DNA of 50,402 nt from Acidobacteriota bacterium (GTDB taxonomy: Bacteria > Acidobacteriota > Terriglobia > Acidiferrales > UBA7541), in contig JAMCWK010000078.1 in the NCBI GenBank assembly GCA_023481105.1, positions 1-50,402 on the forward strand, read 5' to 3'. The translations under genes were made by a program, and so were the position numbers. Below the pieces are notes generated by a model that saw only the letters and a program-made list of their open reading frames with translations, did not search any database and had not been told where the DNA came from. Shown here in pieces: positions 50,313-50,402 of the stretch. Within the stretch, counting starts at the first letter, position 1. Each line of letters opens with the position of its first letter.

Positions 50313-50402
50313 CTATTGCAAAACTGGGTACAACGCGTTGATGTTGCCATAGTTGGTTCCTCCTGGGGGGCGGTAAATAGGAGGCGCAGCGCCAGGGGGA
50401 GG
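50313..50402 (-). CDS. 3' end of an unidentified gene (partial)
   Basis: The minus strand is open from the window edge to a TAG at 50313-50315, giving 29 C-terminal residues that are rich in Pro and Gly (PPPGAAPPIYRPPGG then TNYGNINALYPVLQ). The composition, the hairpin just downstream and the convergent layout support a real gene. The family cannot be named. Confidence 0.5.
   Translation of the reverse strand, partial: PPPGAAPPIYRPPGGTNYGNINALYPVLQ

Noticed and set aside
1..50402. tRNA or rRNA genes and prophage modules
   Set aside because: No cloverleaf with a T-loop motif, no rRNA signature, and no integrase or phage structural gene was found by eye; a covariance scan would be decisive for tRNAs.

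Overview
This 50.4 kb window is bacterial chromosomal DNA with high G+C. It contains no rRNA, tRNA, CRISPR array, plasmid or phage core genes that I could recognise. The gene mix points to Acidobacteriota from soil or sediment, which is an inference from gene content and not from a marker tree. It includes MacB/FtsX-type permeases in series, AraC with a GyrI-like domain, two secreted S9 peptidases, a five-haem cytochrome, a GWxTD-like secreted protein, MGH1-like glycosidase, four-helix-bundle (S23/IVP) protein, DUF72, DUF6526 and DUF4440.

Layout. 1-2.8 kb: rpsO and pnp on the minus strand, with an intrinsic terminator and hairpins between them. 2.9-5.5 kb: a lower-GC accessory stretch with a small membrane protein, a DUF4238 protein, an orphan near-consensus promoter and tandem short repeats. 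5.5-8.1 kb: a minus-strand pterin cluster in which a membrane glycosyltransferase, two 6-pyruvoyl-tetrahydropterin synthase paralogues and folE follow each other, with two ATGA stop/start overlaps. 8.2-10.6 kb: a TlpA-like thioredoxin, then a 502-bp cassette holding an S23/IVP gene between 33-bp inverted repeats, then a decapitated permease and a DUF4350 protein. 10.8-14.6 kb: an adaptor plus two permeases of a MacAB-like exporter without an ATPase, divergent from an AraC/GyrI regulator. 15.8-20.3 kb: DASS transporter, PilZ protein, a leaderless small protein, PhoD-like phosphatase and TetR. 20.4-27.1 kb: DsrE, a flavin-binding protein, and a TetR-adaptor-RND efflux operon. 27.2-34.2 kb: M28 peptidase, DUF72, TrmJ-like methylase, S9 peptidase and a cold-shock gene. 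34.3-42.5 kb: many single-gene units (Tudor-like small protein, DUF6526, secreted proteins, a RecB-type Fe-S nuclease with a TPR protein, a flavin oxidoreductase, a pentahaem cytochrome). 42.6-50.4 kb: a DPP-IV-like peptidase divergent from a tightly coupled glycosidase / M24-like / sodium symporter operon, and the tail of one more gene at the right edge.

The most interesting signals are in the non-coding DNA. (1) The S23/IVP gene sits inside a 33-bp inverted repeat (31/33 matches) whose ends lie 1-2 bases from the stop codons of both neighbours. It looks like an rRNA intervening sequence that lives outside rRNA. (2) At least five hairpins carry a 5' GTAG head, the signature of REP elements moved by RAYT (REP-associated) transposases. 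(3) Several gaps contain heptamer or octamer tandem repeats. All three suggest that intergenic space in this genome is colonised by small non-autonomous repeats.
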